A DNA stretch of 48,670 bases from NCBI GenBank assembly GCA_903923135.1, contig CAIXWN010000049.1, positions 1-48,670 on the forward strand. The letters run 5' to 3'. The notes under the pieces are model-generated. The model was not told where the DNA came from and did no database searches. It was given only the letters and a program-made list of their open reading frames with translations. This document shows positions 7,198-15,293 of the stretch, piece after piece; the first letter of the stretch is position 1, and every line of letters begins with the position of its first letter. The translations under genes were made by a program, and so were the position numbers. The stretch is from an uncultured Caulobacteraceae bacterium (GTDB lineage: Bacteria; Pseudomonadota; Alphaproteobacteria; Caulobacterales; Caulobacteraceae).

Positions 7198-8613
7198 TCA
7201 GTCCGGACCGCCGCGAAGGCGCTTGCAGGCCTCCGCCGTGCGAGGATCGCCCGGGTCGCCGTGGTTGCACATGTAGTCGTCCGAAGCGCCGTAGCGGCCG
7301 GCGGGCGCGGCGAAGGTCGACGGCGCGGGCGGTCTCGGCGCCGGTGCCTGGTCCGCGGCGATATAGCCGCCGACGCCGCCACGCGAGCCCCCGGCGGCCG
7401 GCGCGGCGTTCCTTGCGGCCTTTTCCGGGGCCGCGGCCGGCGTGAGAGCGGCGATCTTGGCCCGCGCGGCGCGGACGAACTGTCCCGTCGGATACTGGTC
7501 GATGTAGGCGTTCAGCTGGGCCGCGTCGTTGCTGGCCGACACGCTGTTCCAGAAGGCCAGCTCCATCGCCCGCGGATCCATCCTGGCGGGCTCGGCCGCG
7601 CCGCGGTCGGCGACGCTCCTGGCGGCCGGAGCCGGGTGCTCGATGGCGGCGATCCGGGCCCTGGCCAGCTCGACGAAACTGCCGTTCGGGTAGCGGTTGA
7701 GATAGGCCCGCAACAGGCTGATGTCGTTTCCTGCCGAAGCCGACTGCCAGAACACCGTTTCCACCGAGCCCTGATCGTCTGCCGCGACGGCGGCGGCGGC
7801 CCGGGACACCGGACCAGCGGCGCCCGGCGCAAGCATGAAGGGCTCGCCCGTGATGCTGGCGCTGATGAAAGGCCGTTGCTGCGATCCGGTGGCGCGCAGG
7901 ACGTCGTCGCGGACGAGGCCGCCGAGCAGCTGGATGGGCAGGCCCGGCTGTGTCAGGCGCTGGGCCAGGGCCTCGGCAAAAGGACTGTTGGCGCCGTGGC
8001 CGTCGGAAGCCGTCTGCCCCGGCGCGGCCGAATAGATGACCAGCACATCGTCGACATCAATGGGCGCCAGACCCTGGCCGACGGCGCGCTGGGTGCGCTT
8101 CCAGGCGTGGCCGAAGGGGTTGTTGCGGCAGGCGTCGAGAACCACGACCCGCATGTCCGCCCCCTCGGTGGCGCTGAGCACGAGGTCGAGGTCGATGGCC
8201 TCGTAGTCCAGGTCGGCGTCCTGCTGGAGCATGGCGTCGGTGGGAATCAGCCAGTTCTTGCCGCGCGCCTCTATGCCGTGACCGGCATAGTAGATCAGCG
8301 CCACCTGGGCCCCGACGGCGTTGGAGCGGAACCGACGCAGGGCGTCGCGGAACGGCCCGATGCCGAGATTGGGGTCGGCGTCGACGATCTGGAAGCCGAC
8401 CCTCTTCAGGGCCGAGGCGACCAGGCTCGCGTCGCTGACAGGGTTCTTCAGCGACCCGGCGTGCAGATAGGCGCCGTTGGCCACGAGCAGGGCCACGCGG
8501 CGCGTCGGCTCAGGACCGGCGGCGGCGGCCGGGCGGCCGACGGCGAGGAAAACCAGCGTCGCCAGCACCATGATCGCCAGCCACAGGCCAGCCGGACGGG
8601 CGGCGCCCGGCAT
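7198..8613 (-). CDS. Secreted caspase-like protease (peptidase C14 family) with C-terminal cysteine motif
   Basis: Read from the ATG at 8613, this is 471 residues. A hydrophobic signal or anchor segment (about 8-32) sends it to the periplasm. The caspase fold spans about 36-265, with catalytic His112 (YYAGHGIE) and Cys162 (VVLDACRNNP). Two copies of a short helical repeat follow: ETVFWQSASAGND...YLNRYPNGSF at about 285-325 and MELAFWNSVSASND...YIDQYPTGQF at about 350-390. A Pro/Ala-rich linker leads to a terminal motif (441-468) containing SDDYMCNHG and PRTAEACKRLRG, which appears twice more in the lipoprotein encoded just upstream. An alternative TTG start at 8643 would overlap that gene's stop codon; ATG 8613 gives a better signal peptide. 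Its substrate is unknown. Confidence 0.85.
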   Translation of the reverse strand: MPGAARPAGLWLAIMVLATLVFLAVGRPAAAAGPEPTRRVALLVANGAYLHAGSLKNPVSDASLVASALKRVGFQIVDADPNLGIGPFRDALRRFRSNAVGAQVALIYYAGHGIEARGKNWLIPTDAMLQQDADLDYEAIDLDLVLSATEGADMRVVVLDACRNNPFGHAWKRTQRAVGQGLAPIDVDDVLVIYSAAPGQTASDGHGANSPFAEALAQRLTQPGLPIQLLGGLVRDDVLRATGSQQRPFISASITGEPFMLAPGAAGPVSRAAAAVAADDQGSVETVFWQSASAGNDISLLRAYLNRYPNGSFVELARARIAAIEHPAPAARSVADRGAAEPARMDPRAMELAFWNSVSASNDAAQLNAYIDQYPTGQFVRAARAKIAALTPAAAPEKAARNAAPAAGGSRGGVGGYIAADQAPAPRPPAPSTFAAPAGRYGASDDYMCNHGDPGDPRTAEACKRLRGGPD

Positions 8614-8639
8614 GGTCTGCCCGTGTGGCCGCCAGGCGA

Positions 8640-9065
8640 TCAACCGCCAGGCCCGCGCAGCCGGCGACAGGCCTCGACAGTGCGGGGCTGGCCGGGCTGA
8701 CCGTGGTTACAGACGAAATCGTCGGAATCGCCCATGCGGCCCTGGGCCGGCGACGGCGCGGCCGTGCCGGGGCCACGCAGCCGGATGCAGGCCTGGACGG
8801 TGCGGGGATCGGCCGGATCGCCGTGGTTGCAGAGGAAGTCGTCGGAGTCTCCGTAGCGCGGGTAGGACGAAGGAATGGCGGCCTCGGGCGGAGACAACGG
8901 GGCCGCGTCCGCCTGGGGCGGCGGGGCGTTCACCGGAGGCGGCGGCGCGGACGCCTGGCCGGCCCCGGAGGGGCCCGGCGGAGGCGCGCTGGCGCAGGCG
9001 GAGAGCAGCAAGGCGAAGGACAGGCCCGCGAGGAGGGTGATCCTGGTCAGGTCGTGGCGTCGCAT
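8640..9065 (-). CDS. Lipoprotein with two tandem two-cysteine motifs shared with the caspase-like protein
   Basis: This is a 141-residue lipoprotein. The signal peptide ends in a lipobox, LLLSAC, with Cys24 as the lipidated residue. A Pro/Ala-rich stretch (25-70) follows. Then come two 28-residue copies of one motif, at 71-98 and 111-138, spaced exactly 40 residues apart: SDDF-x-CNHG and PRTV-x-AC-x-RLRG. The cysteines are C79/C93 and C119/C133, each pair separated by 13 residues, as expected for a disulfide within each motif. The same motif ends the caspase-like protease encoded 26 bases downstream, so the two form an operon. I do not recognise the motif as a named family. It could be a binding module, a protease target or a protease inhibitor (inference). 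Confidence 0.8.
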   Translation of the reverse strand: MRRHDLTRITLLAGLSFALLLSACASAPPPGPSGAGQASAPPPPVNAPPPQADAAPLSPPEAAIPSSYPRYGDSDDFLCNHGDPADPRTVQACIRLRGPGTAAPSPAQGRMGDSDDFVCNHGQPGQPRTVEACRRLRGPGG

Positions 9066-9218
9066 GGGGCGGATCTCCTCGCGTCTGGGTGCGGCGGCCT
9101 GGCCCGTCCCAGCCCGCCCGGGAGGCGAGGTTAGTGGATCGTTCCGGACCTTGAAAGGCTCTGGCGCCGCCCCGGCGGCAGGTCGGGCGGCGAACGGCGG
9201 CGCCGCATAGCAAGACGA

Positions 9219-9239
9219 CCCGGGGCGTGATGCCCCGGG
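9219..9239 (-). terminator. Terminator-like hairpin downstream of isocitrate lyase
   Basis: CCCGGGGC (9219-9226) and GCCCCGGG (9232-9239) form a perfect 8-bp stem around a 5-base loop, about 40 bases after the aceA stop codon. On the minus strand it is followed by a weakly T-rich stretch (TCGTCTTGC). Confidence 0.6.
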
Positions 9240-9280
9240 CCGCTGCAGATCAGGTCCGCCTCAGGGCGGCCGTGACGGTG

Positions 9281-10873
9281 TCAGGCGAACTGGTTCATGG
9301 TGTTGTGCGCGCCGCCCGCCTTGAGGGCCGCCTCGCCGGCGAAGTATTCCTTGTGGTCGTCGCCGATGTCCGAGCCGGACATGTTCTGGTGCTTCACGCA
9401 GGCGATACCCTGGCGAAGCTCCTGGCGCTGGACGCCCAGGACGTAACCGAGCATGCCCTGGAAGCCGAAATACTCCTTGGCCAGGTTGTCGGTGGACAGA
9501 GCCGCGGTGTGATAGGTCGGCAGGGTGATCAGGTGGTGGAAGATACCGGCCCGCCGGGCGCTGTCGGCCTGGAAGGTGCGGATCTGTTCGTCAGCCTGGG
9601 TGGCCAGTTCGGTGGCGTCATAGTCGACGCTCATCAGCTTGGCGCGGTCATAGGCCGAGACGTCCTTGCCAGCCGCGTTCCAGGCGTCGAACACCTGCTG
9701 GCGGAAGTTCAGTGTCCAGTTGAACGACGGAGAGTTGTTGTAGACGAGCTTGGCGTTGGGAACGACCTCGCGGATGCGGTCGACCATGCCGGCGATCTGT
9801 TCGATGTGCGGCTTCTCGGTCTCGATCCACAGCAGGTCGGCGCCGTTCTGAAGCGAGGTGACGCAGTCGAGCACGCAGCGGTCCTCGCCGGTGCCTTCAC
9901 GGAACTGGAAGAGGTTGCTGGGCAGACGCTTGGGACGCAGCAGTTTGCCGTTGCGGCTGATGATGACGTCGCCGTTGTGGGCGTTCTCGGCGGTCAGCTC
10001 CTCGACGTCGAGGTAGCTGTTGTACTTGTCGCCGAGGTCGCCGATCTCGTGGCTGACGGCGATCTGCTTGGTGAGGCCCGCGCCCAGGGAGTCGGTGCGG
10101 GTGACGATGACACCGTCTTCCACGCCCAGTTCCAGGAAGGCGTAGCGGCAGGCGCGCACCTTGGCGAGGAAGTCGTCGTGCGGGACGGTGACCTTGCCGT
10201 CCTGGTGGCCGCACTGCTTCTCATCCGAGACCTGGTTCTCGATCTGCAGAGCGCAGGCCCCGGCCTCGATCATCTTCTTGGCCAGCAGATAGGTCGCCTC
10301 GGCGTTGCCGAAGCCGGCGTCGATGTCGGCGATGATCGGCACGACGTGGGTCTGATAGTTTTCGACCGTCGCCAGCAGCGCCCGCTCCCTGGGGCCGTCG
10401 CCGGCCGCCCGCGCGGCGTCGATGTCGCGGAACAGGCCGCTCAGCTCGCGCGAATCGGCCTGGCGCAGGAAGGTGTAGAGTTCCTCGATGAGCGCCGGCA
10501 CGGAGGTCTTCTCGTGCATCGACTGATCGGGAAGCGGGCCGAACTCCGAACGCAGGGCGGCGACCATCCAGCCCGAAAGATAGAGGTATTTGCGGTCGGT
10601 GGAGCCGAAATGCTTCTTGATGGAGATCATCTTCTGCTGGCCGATGAAACCGTGCCAGCAGCCCAGGGACTGGGTGTATTCGGCCGGATCGGCGTCATAG
10701 GCGGCCATGTCGCGGCGCATGATCGCGGCGGTGTAGCGGGCGATGTCCAGGCCGGTCTGGAAGCGGTTCTGCAGGCGCATGCGGGCCACGGCCTCGGCGC
10801 TGATGCCGTCCCACGGGCCGTTCTTGCTCTTGATGAGCTGGCTGACACTGGCGATCTGATCTTGATAGGACAT
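9281..10873 (-). CDS. aceA: Isocitrate lyase (long, about 530-residue form)
   Basis: This enzyme splits isocitrate into succinate and glyoxylate, the first step of the glyoxylate shunt, in the cytoplasm. The 530-residue protein carries the family signature around the catalytic cysteine, EKQCGHQDGK (Cys221), the metal-binding region IADIDAGFGN (181-190), and the substrate-binding NNSPSFNW segment. It belongs to the longer isocitrate lyases found in proteobacteria rather than the E. coli 434-residue type. It is transcribed divergently from a ScfR/RamB-like regulator, and the gap holds an inverted repeat that probably controls it. Malate synthase G, the second shunt enzyme, lies 2 kb beyond the regulator. 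Confidence 0.96.
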   Translation of the reverse strand: MSYQDQIASVSQLIKSKNGPWDGISAEAVARMRLQNRFQTGLDIARYTAAIMRRDMAAYDADPAEYTQSLGCWHGFIGQQKMISIKKHFGSTDRKYLYLSGWMVAALRSEFGPLPDQSMHEKTSVPALIEELYTFLRQADSRELSGLFRDIDAARAAGDGPRERALLATVENYQTHVVPIIADIDAGFGNAEATYLLAKKMIEAGACALQIENQVSDEKQCGHQDGKVTVPHDDFLAKVRACRYAFLELGVEDGVIVTRTDSLGAGLTKQIAVSHEIGDLGDKYNSYLDVEELTAENAHNGDVIISRNGKLLRPKRLPSNLFQFREGTGEDRCVLDCVTSLQNGADLLWIETEKPHIEQIAGMVDRIREVVPNAKLVYNNSPSFNWTLNFRQQVFDAWNAAGKDVSAYDRAKLMSVDYDATELATQADEQIRTFQADSARRAGIFHHLITLPTYHTAALSTDNLAKEYFGFQGMLGYVLGVQRQELRQGIACVKHQNMSGSDIGDDHKEYFAGEAALKAGGAHNTMNQFA

Positions 10874-10963
10874 CGGTCTCTTCTTCGGGTCCGGCGTGGG
10901 AGGTTGAGGGGCGCGTACAGCGCGTTCCGGCCTGTGTGGAGTCGATGCGCGGTTTAGCTGTCA

Positions 10964-10998
10964 GACTTTACAATTATATCGTGTAAGGTTGTAAAGTC
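10964..10998. promoter_or_regulatory. Inverted repeat, probable operator between aceA and the ScfR-like regulator
   Basis: GACTTTACAA (10964-10973) and TTGTAAAGTC (10989-10998) are perfect 10-bp inverted arms separated by 15 AT-rich bases. The site lies 25 bases before the regulator's ATG and about 90 bases before the aceA start. The half-site resembles the motif I recall for corynebacterial RamB (ACTTTGCAAA core), whose family includes the adjacent regulator, so binding by that protein is a good guess. This is inference from sequence and position. Confidence 0.75.
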
Positions 10999-11022
10999 CG
11001 CACCTCACAAGGGCTGCCCGCC

Positions 11023-12435
11023 ATGACCGCCGAACGCCGCCTCTATGTGGGCCCCAGTCTGCGCCGGCTGCGGCGCGACCTGGGCCTGACCCAGGCCGAC
11101 ATGGCCGGTGATCTGGAGGTCTCGGCCTCGTACATCGCCCTGCTCGAGCGCAACCACCGGCCGCTGAGCGCCGAGATGCTGCTGCGTCTGGTGCAGACCT
11201 ACAAGGTCGACGTGACCACCCTGGCCGGCAAGAGCGGCGCGGACGACGCGGCGCGGCTGCAGTCGGTGCTCAAGGACCCGATCTTCGCCGACATCGACCT
11301 GCCGTCGCTGGAGACGGCCGACGTGGCCACCAATTTCCCCGGCGTGCTCGAGGCCCTGCTGCGGCTCTACACCGCCTATCAGGAGGAGCACCTGGCCCTG
11401 GCCGACCGCGACGTGGAGACCCAGGCCGGCGGCGGCCCGGACGCCAACGACCCCGTCGCCGAGTCACGGCGCTTCCTGGCCGCCCGGCGCAACAGCTTTC
11501 CGGGCCTCGACGACGCCGCCGAGCGGCTTGCCCAGGCCGTCGCCGAACGGGGCTCCGTCGTCGACTATCTGAAGTCGCGCCACGAACTGCGCGTTCGCCG
11601 GCTGCCGTCGGCCGTGATGGTCGGCTCGACACGGCGGCTCGACCGCCACCGGCGGGAGATCCTGCTGGACGACTCCCTGGACGGAGCCAGCCAGACCTTC
11701 CAGCTGGCCCTGCAGCTGGCCTATCTGGAGATGCGGCCCGATATCGACGCGGTCATCCGTGACGGCGCCTTCGACACCGAGAGCGGCGAGAGGCTGACCC
11801 GACGCGCCCTGGCCAGCTACGCGGCGGCGGCAGTGCTGATGCCCTACAGCGCCTTCGCCCGGGCGGCGGAGGCCCGCCACTATGACGTGGAGGCCCTGGC
11901 CCGGCAGTTCGGCGCCAGCTTCGAACAGACCGCTCACCGGCTCACCACCCTGCAGAAGCCGGGGCATGAGCGCGTGCCGTTCTTCTTCATCCGCGTGGAT
12001 CCGGCCGGCAACGTTTCCAAGCGCCTGGATGGCGCCGGATTTCCTTTCGCCCGGCATGGCGGCGGCTGCCCGCTGTGGACCGTGCATCAGGTGTTCCGCA
12101 CCCCGCGGCAGATCGTCACCCAGTGGCTGGAGCTGCCCGACGGCCAGCGCTTCTTCTCCATCGCCCGCACCGTGACCGCCGGCGGCGGCGCCTATGACGC
12201 CCCGCGGGTGGAGCGCGCCATCGCCCTGGGCTGCGCCGCCGAGCACGCCGGCCGGCTGATCTACACCCAGGGCCTGCCCGGCTTCGGCGCGGATTCGGCC
12301 ACCCCTATCGGGGTCACCTGCCGGTTGTGCCACCGCGGCGACTGCACCGCCCGCTCGGCGCCGCCGATCGGCCGTCAGATCCTGTCCGACGACATCCGGC
12401 GCACAAGCGCCCCGTTCGCCTTCTCGGACAGCTGA
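11023..12435 (+). CDS. ScfR/RamB-family XRE regulator of acetate/short-chain acyl metabolism
   Basis: This is a 470-residue DNA-binding protein. An XRE-type helix-turn-helix lies at about 8-62, with the family-typical recognition segment SASYIALLERNHRPLS. A central region follows that in this family resembles an ImmA/IrrE fold (about 150-280). The C-terminal domain contains the cysteine cluster C433, C436 and C441 (CRLCHRGDCTARSAPP) found in short-chain fatty acyl regulators. Relatives such as RamB repress isocitrate lyase and malate synthase genes. Its divergent placement from aceA, with an inverted repeat in between, strongly suggests control of the glyoxylate shunt. The start ATG 11023 lies just after the operator, so autoregulation is likely (inference). 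Confidence 0.9.
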   Translation: MTAERRLYVGPSLRRLRRDLGLTQADMAGDLEVSASYIALLERNHRPLSAEMLLRLVQTYKVDVTTLAGKSGADDAARLQSVLKDPIFADIDLPSLETADVATNFPGVLEALLRLYTAYQEEHLALADRDVETQAGGGPDANDPVAESRRFLAARRNSFPGLDDAAERLAQAVAERGSVVDYLKSRHELRVRRLPSAVMVGSTRRLDRHRREILLDDSLDGASQTFQLALQLAYLEMRPDIDAVIRDGAFDTESGERLTRRALASYAAAAVLMPYSAFARAAEARHYDVEALARQFGASFEQTAHRLTTLQKPGHERVPFFFIRVDPAGNVSKRLDGAGFPFARHGGGCPLWTVHQVFRTPRQIVTQWLELPDGQRFFSIARTVTAGGGAYDAPRVERAIALGCAAEHAGRLIYTQGLPGFGADSATPIGVTCRLCHRGDCTARSAPPIGRQILSDDIRRTSAPFAFSDS

Positions 12436-12437
12436 TC

Positions 12438-12456
12438 GCCGCCGCTGAGCGGTGGC
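12438..12456 (+). terminator. Hairpin right after the ScfR-like gene
   Basis: GCCGCCGC and GCGGTGGC (one G-T pair) form an 8-bp stem with a TGA loop, starting two bases after the stop codon. No T-run follows. Confidence 0.45.
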
Positions 12457-12532
12457 CGCCCCGCCGTGGGGACGGAGCCGCGGCCCGGCTGAGCGAACGG
12501 AGATCCGCGAGGCCTTGAATTCGGCCACGAAT

Positions 12533-12551
12533 GATATATCTTTGAGATATC
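12533..12551. promoter_or_regulatory. AT-rich inverted repeat in the 613-base gap before malate synthase
   Basis: GATATATC (12533-12540) and GAGATATC (12544-12551) are inverted arms with one mismatch and a TTT spacer, standing out as an AT-rich island in GC-rich DNA. This is the look of an operator or promoter core. It lies about 500 bases upstream of glcB and 125 bases upstream of a possible small gene, so its target is unclear. Apart from that possible small gene, I see nothing else in 12436-13048 except a short CCCC/GGGG hairpin near 12975-12988. Confidence 0.4.
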
Positions 12552-12675
12552 GCGTGCGGCCGGACACCCGGACTTCAAGCTGGGACGCCGTCGTATCTCT
12601 ACCCGTTTCCGACACAGCGCCGCCTTTCGGGCCGCCTGACCGGGAACCGCCCGCGCGAGATCCCACGATCCCAAC

Positions 12676-12930
12676 ATGCCGCTCCGTCCAAGCCTCCGGC
12701 TGACAAGACCGAGCGCGCCGTTCACAGAAAGCCTACCCCTGACCGACGACCCCCACACCGACACCTCCGTTTCGCTGCCCGACCTGCGGCGCCGCGTGGC
12801 GCCCCTCGAGGTTCTGCGCAACACCCTGCGATCCCCCTTCGACCGACGCCACCTCCAGGCCCCGGACAGCCAGTTCGCGTTTTCCGCCCCCCGGAAGCCC
12901 GCTCTCGGCCCCGACCGCCGGCTGACCTGA
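12676..12930 (+). CDS. Possible small hypothetical protein
   Basis: This is an 84-codon open frame in an otherwise gene-free stretch. From about codon 21 ([19 protein letters not shown] onward) nearly every third codon position is G or C, as in the surrounding real genes. The first 20 codons use unusual codons such as AGA, ACA and CTA. The true start may therefore lie further in, at a non-ATG codon. No domain is recognised, and the product is basic and Pro/Arg-rich. It lies upstream of malate synthase in the same direction, with 118 bases between. It may be a real small gene or chance coding bias in GC-rich DNA. Confidence 0.3.
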   Translation: MPLRPSLRLTRPSAPFTESLPLTDDPHTDTSVSLPDLRRRVAPLEVLRNTLRSPFDRRHLQAPDSQFAFSAPRKPALGPDRRLT

Positions 12931-13048
12931 ATCACGCCCCGGATTCCGGATCCTCCGCCGCCACGACCCGGCCGCCCCAAGTTTGGGGCTTCAAAGCCGC
13001 GCGCTTCCGTTTAGTAAGGCGGCGTCCCGAGAACCCGTTGGTGCGTCC

Positions 13049-15199
13049 ATGAACGTCAGTGAAATTCTCTTCGTCGATGATCTCCTCCACGCCTTCGTGG
13101 AAGCGGAGCTGCTGCCCGGGACGGGTATCGCGCCGGCGGCGTTCTGGTCCGGCCTGGAAACCGTGCTGGCCGACTTCACCCCGCGCAACGCCGCCCTTCT
13201 GGCGCGGCGAGACGAGTTGCAGGCCCGGATCGACCAGTGGTGGAAGGACCGCCGCGGCCGGCCGGTCGATGTGGCCGAGCAGACCGACTTCCTGAAGGCC
13301 ATCGGCTATCTGCTGCCGACGCCGGCGCCGTTCAAGGTCGAGACCGCCAATGTCGACGCCGAGATCGCCAGCCTGGCCGGCCCGCAACTGGTGGTGCCCG
13401 TGTCCAACGGCCGCTACGCCCTTAACGCCGCCAACGCCCGCTGGGGCAGTCTCTACGACGCGCTCTACGGCACCGACGCCCTCGCCCCGCCCACCGGAGC
13501 CAGAAGCTATGATCCCGCGCGCGGCGCGCAGGTGATCGCCTACGCCCGCGCCCTGCTCGACAGGGTCGCGCCCCTGGCGAGCGGCTCCCATGCCGACTCC
13601 GCCGCATACACGGTGGCGGGCGGCGCTCTGGGGGTCCGGCTGACCGACGGGCGCGAGACCACCCTGGCCGACGCCGGGCAGTTCGTCGGCTGGCGCGGCG
13701 ACGCGGCTTCGCCCGAGGGCGTCCTGCTGCGCCACAACGGCCTGCACCTGGAGATCCTGATCGACCGCGCGCACAACGTCGGCAAGGACGACGCCGCGGG
13801 CGTCGCCGACGTGCTGATGGAAGCGGCCCTGAGCGCCATCCAGGATTGCGAGGATTCGGTCGCCGCCGTCGACGCCGAGGACAAGACCAACGTCTACCGC
13901 AACTGGCTGGGCCTGATGCGCGGCGACCTGTCGGCGACGTTCCCCAAGGGCGGACGCACCGAGACCCGCCGCCTGGACCCCGACCGGACCTACGCCACCC
14001 CCGGCGGCGGCGGCCTGACCCTGAGGGGCCGCAGCCTGCTGCTGGTGCGCAACGTCGGCCATCACATGCTCACCGACATGGTCACCCTGGGCGGCCAGCC
14101 GGTCTATGAGGCCGCCGTCGACGCCCTGGTGACCGTCGCCGCCGCCGTCCACGACCTGAAGGGCGCCCGCGGCAACAGCCCGGCCGGATCGGTCTATGTG
14201 GTCAAGCCGAAGATGCACGGGCCCGACGAGGTCGCCCTGGCGGTGCGGCTTTTCGACCGGGTCGAGGAGGTCTTGGGCCTGCCGCGCGACACCGTCAAGA
14301 TCGGCATCATGGACGAGGAGCGCCGCACCAGCGCCAACCTCGCGGCCTGCATCCACGCCGCGCGCAACCGGGTGTTCTTCATCAACACCGGCTTCCTCGA
14401 CCGCACCGGAGACGAGATCCACACCGCCATGGAGGCCGGTCCGATGGTTCGCAAGGACGCCATGAAGACCCAGCCCTGGCTGGCCGCCTACGAGAAACGG
14501 AACGTGGAGATCGGCCTGGCGGCCGGTTTCCCGGGCCACGCCCAGATCGGCAAGGGGATGTGGGCCGCGCCGGACCAGATGCAGGCGATGCTGACCGCCA
14601 AGGTCGGCCATCCGAGGGCCGGGGCGAACACCGCCTGGGTCCCCTCGCCCACCGCCGCGGTTCTGCACGCCCTGCATTATCACGAGGTCGACGTGCCGGC
14701 GCTGCAGGCCGCCATGGCCGCGGCCGCGGAAACCACCGGGACAGACGACCTGCTCACCCCGCCCCTGGCGCGGTCGAACTGGAACGCGGCCGACATCCAG
14801 CAGGAACTGGACAACAACGCCCAGGGCATCCTGGGCTATGTGGTACGCTGGATCGACCAGGGCGTCGGCTGCTCCAAGGTGCCCGACATCCACGACGTGG
14901 GGCTGATGGAAGACCGCGCCACCCTTCGCATCTCCAGCCAGCACATCGCCAACTGGCTTCACCACGGCGTGTGCGGCGAGGCCCAAGTGCGCGAGACCTT
15001 CGCCAAGATGGCCAGGGTGGTCGACGCCCAGAACGCCGACGATCCGCTCTACCGGGCCATCAGCCCCGATCCCGGCGGCAGCATCGCCTTCCAGGCGGCG
15101 CTCGATCTCGTGTTTGAGGGCCGCGCGCAGCCGAACGGCTACACCGAGCACATCCTCACCCGCCGCCGGCGGGAGCGAAAGGCGCAAATGGCCGGCTGA
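13049..15199 (+). CDS. glcB: Malate synthase G
   Basis: This enzyme condenses glyoxylate with acetyl-CoA to malate, completing the glyoxylate shunt begun by aceA. The 716-residue length matches the G isoform (about 720) rather than the shorter A form. Recognisable segments include [18 protein letters not shown] in the TIM-barrel core and [17 protein letters not shown], which contains the catalytic aspartate (about D622). The product AGYVVRW-like region before it ([19 protein letters not shown]) is also typical. I chose ATG 13049 because it gives the standard N-terminus [13 protein letters not shown]; the open frame extends 22 codons further without family similarity. It is probably under the same ScfR-like regulator as aceA (inference). 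Confidence 0.96.
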   Translation: MNVSEILFVDDLLHAFVEAELLPGTGIAPAAFWSGLETVLADFTPRNAALLARRDELQARIDQWWKDRRGRPVDVAEQTDFLKAIGYLLPTPAPFKVETANVDAEIASLAGPQLVVPVSNGRYALNAANARWGSLYDALYGTDALAPPTGARSYDPARGAQVIAYARALLDRVAPLASGSHADSAAYTVAGGALGVRLTDGRETTLADAGQFVGWRGDAASPEGVLLRHNGLHLEILIDRAHNVGKDDAAGVADVLMEAALSAIQDCEDSVAAVDAEDKTNVYRNWLGLMRGDLSATFPKGGRTETRRLDPDRTYATPGGGGLTLRGRSLLLVRNVGHHMLTDMVTLGGQPVYEAAVDALVTVAAAVHDLKGARGNSPAGSVYVVKPKMHGPDEVALAVRLFDRVEEVLGLPRDTVKIGIMDEERRTSANLAACIHAARNRVFFINTGFLDRTGDEIHTAMEAGPMVRKDAMKTQPWLAAYEKRNVEIGLAAGFPGHAQIGKGMWAAPDQMQAMLTAKVGHPRAGANTAWVPSPTAAVLHALHYHEVDVPALQAAMAAAAETTGTDDLLTPPLARSNWNAADIQQELDNNAQGILGYVVRWIDQGVGCSKVPDIHDVGLMEDRATLRISSQHIANWLHHGVCGEAQVRETFAKMARVVDAQNADDPLYRAISPDPGGSIAFQAALDLVFEGRAQPNGYTEHILTRRRRERKAQMAG

Positions 15200-15293
15200 C
15201 CCTAACGCCCCGGCCGGCCTTGACTTCCCTCGGGGAGCCGGGCCGTTCTTCGGGAAGCGACAGGCCTGAACCGAAGCGGGACACCGGACGACC

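Noticed and set aside
12375-12980. A 201-codon minus-strand frame in the gap before malate synthase
   Set aside because: Arg/Ser/Gly-rich with no domain, overlapping the end of the ScfR-like gene; the plus-strand small frame there has better codon bias.
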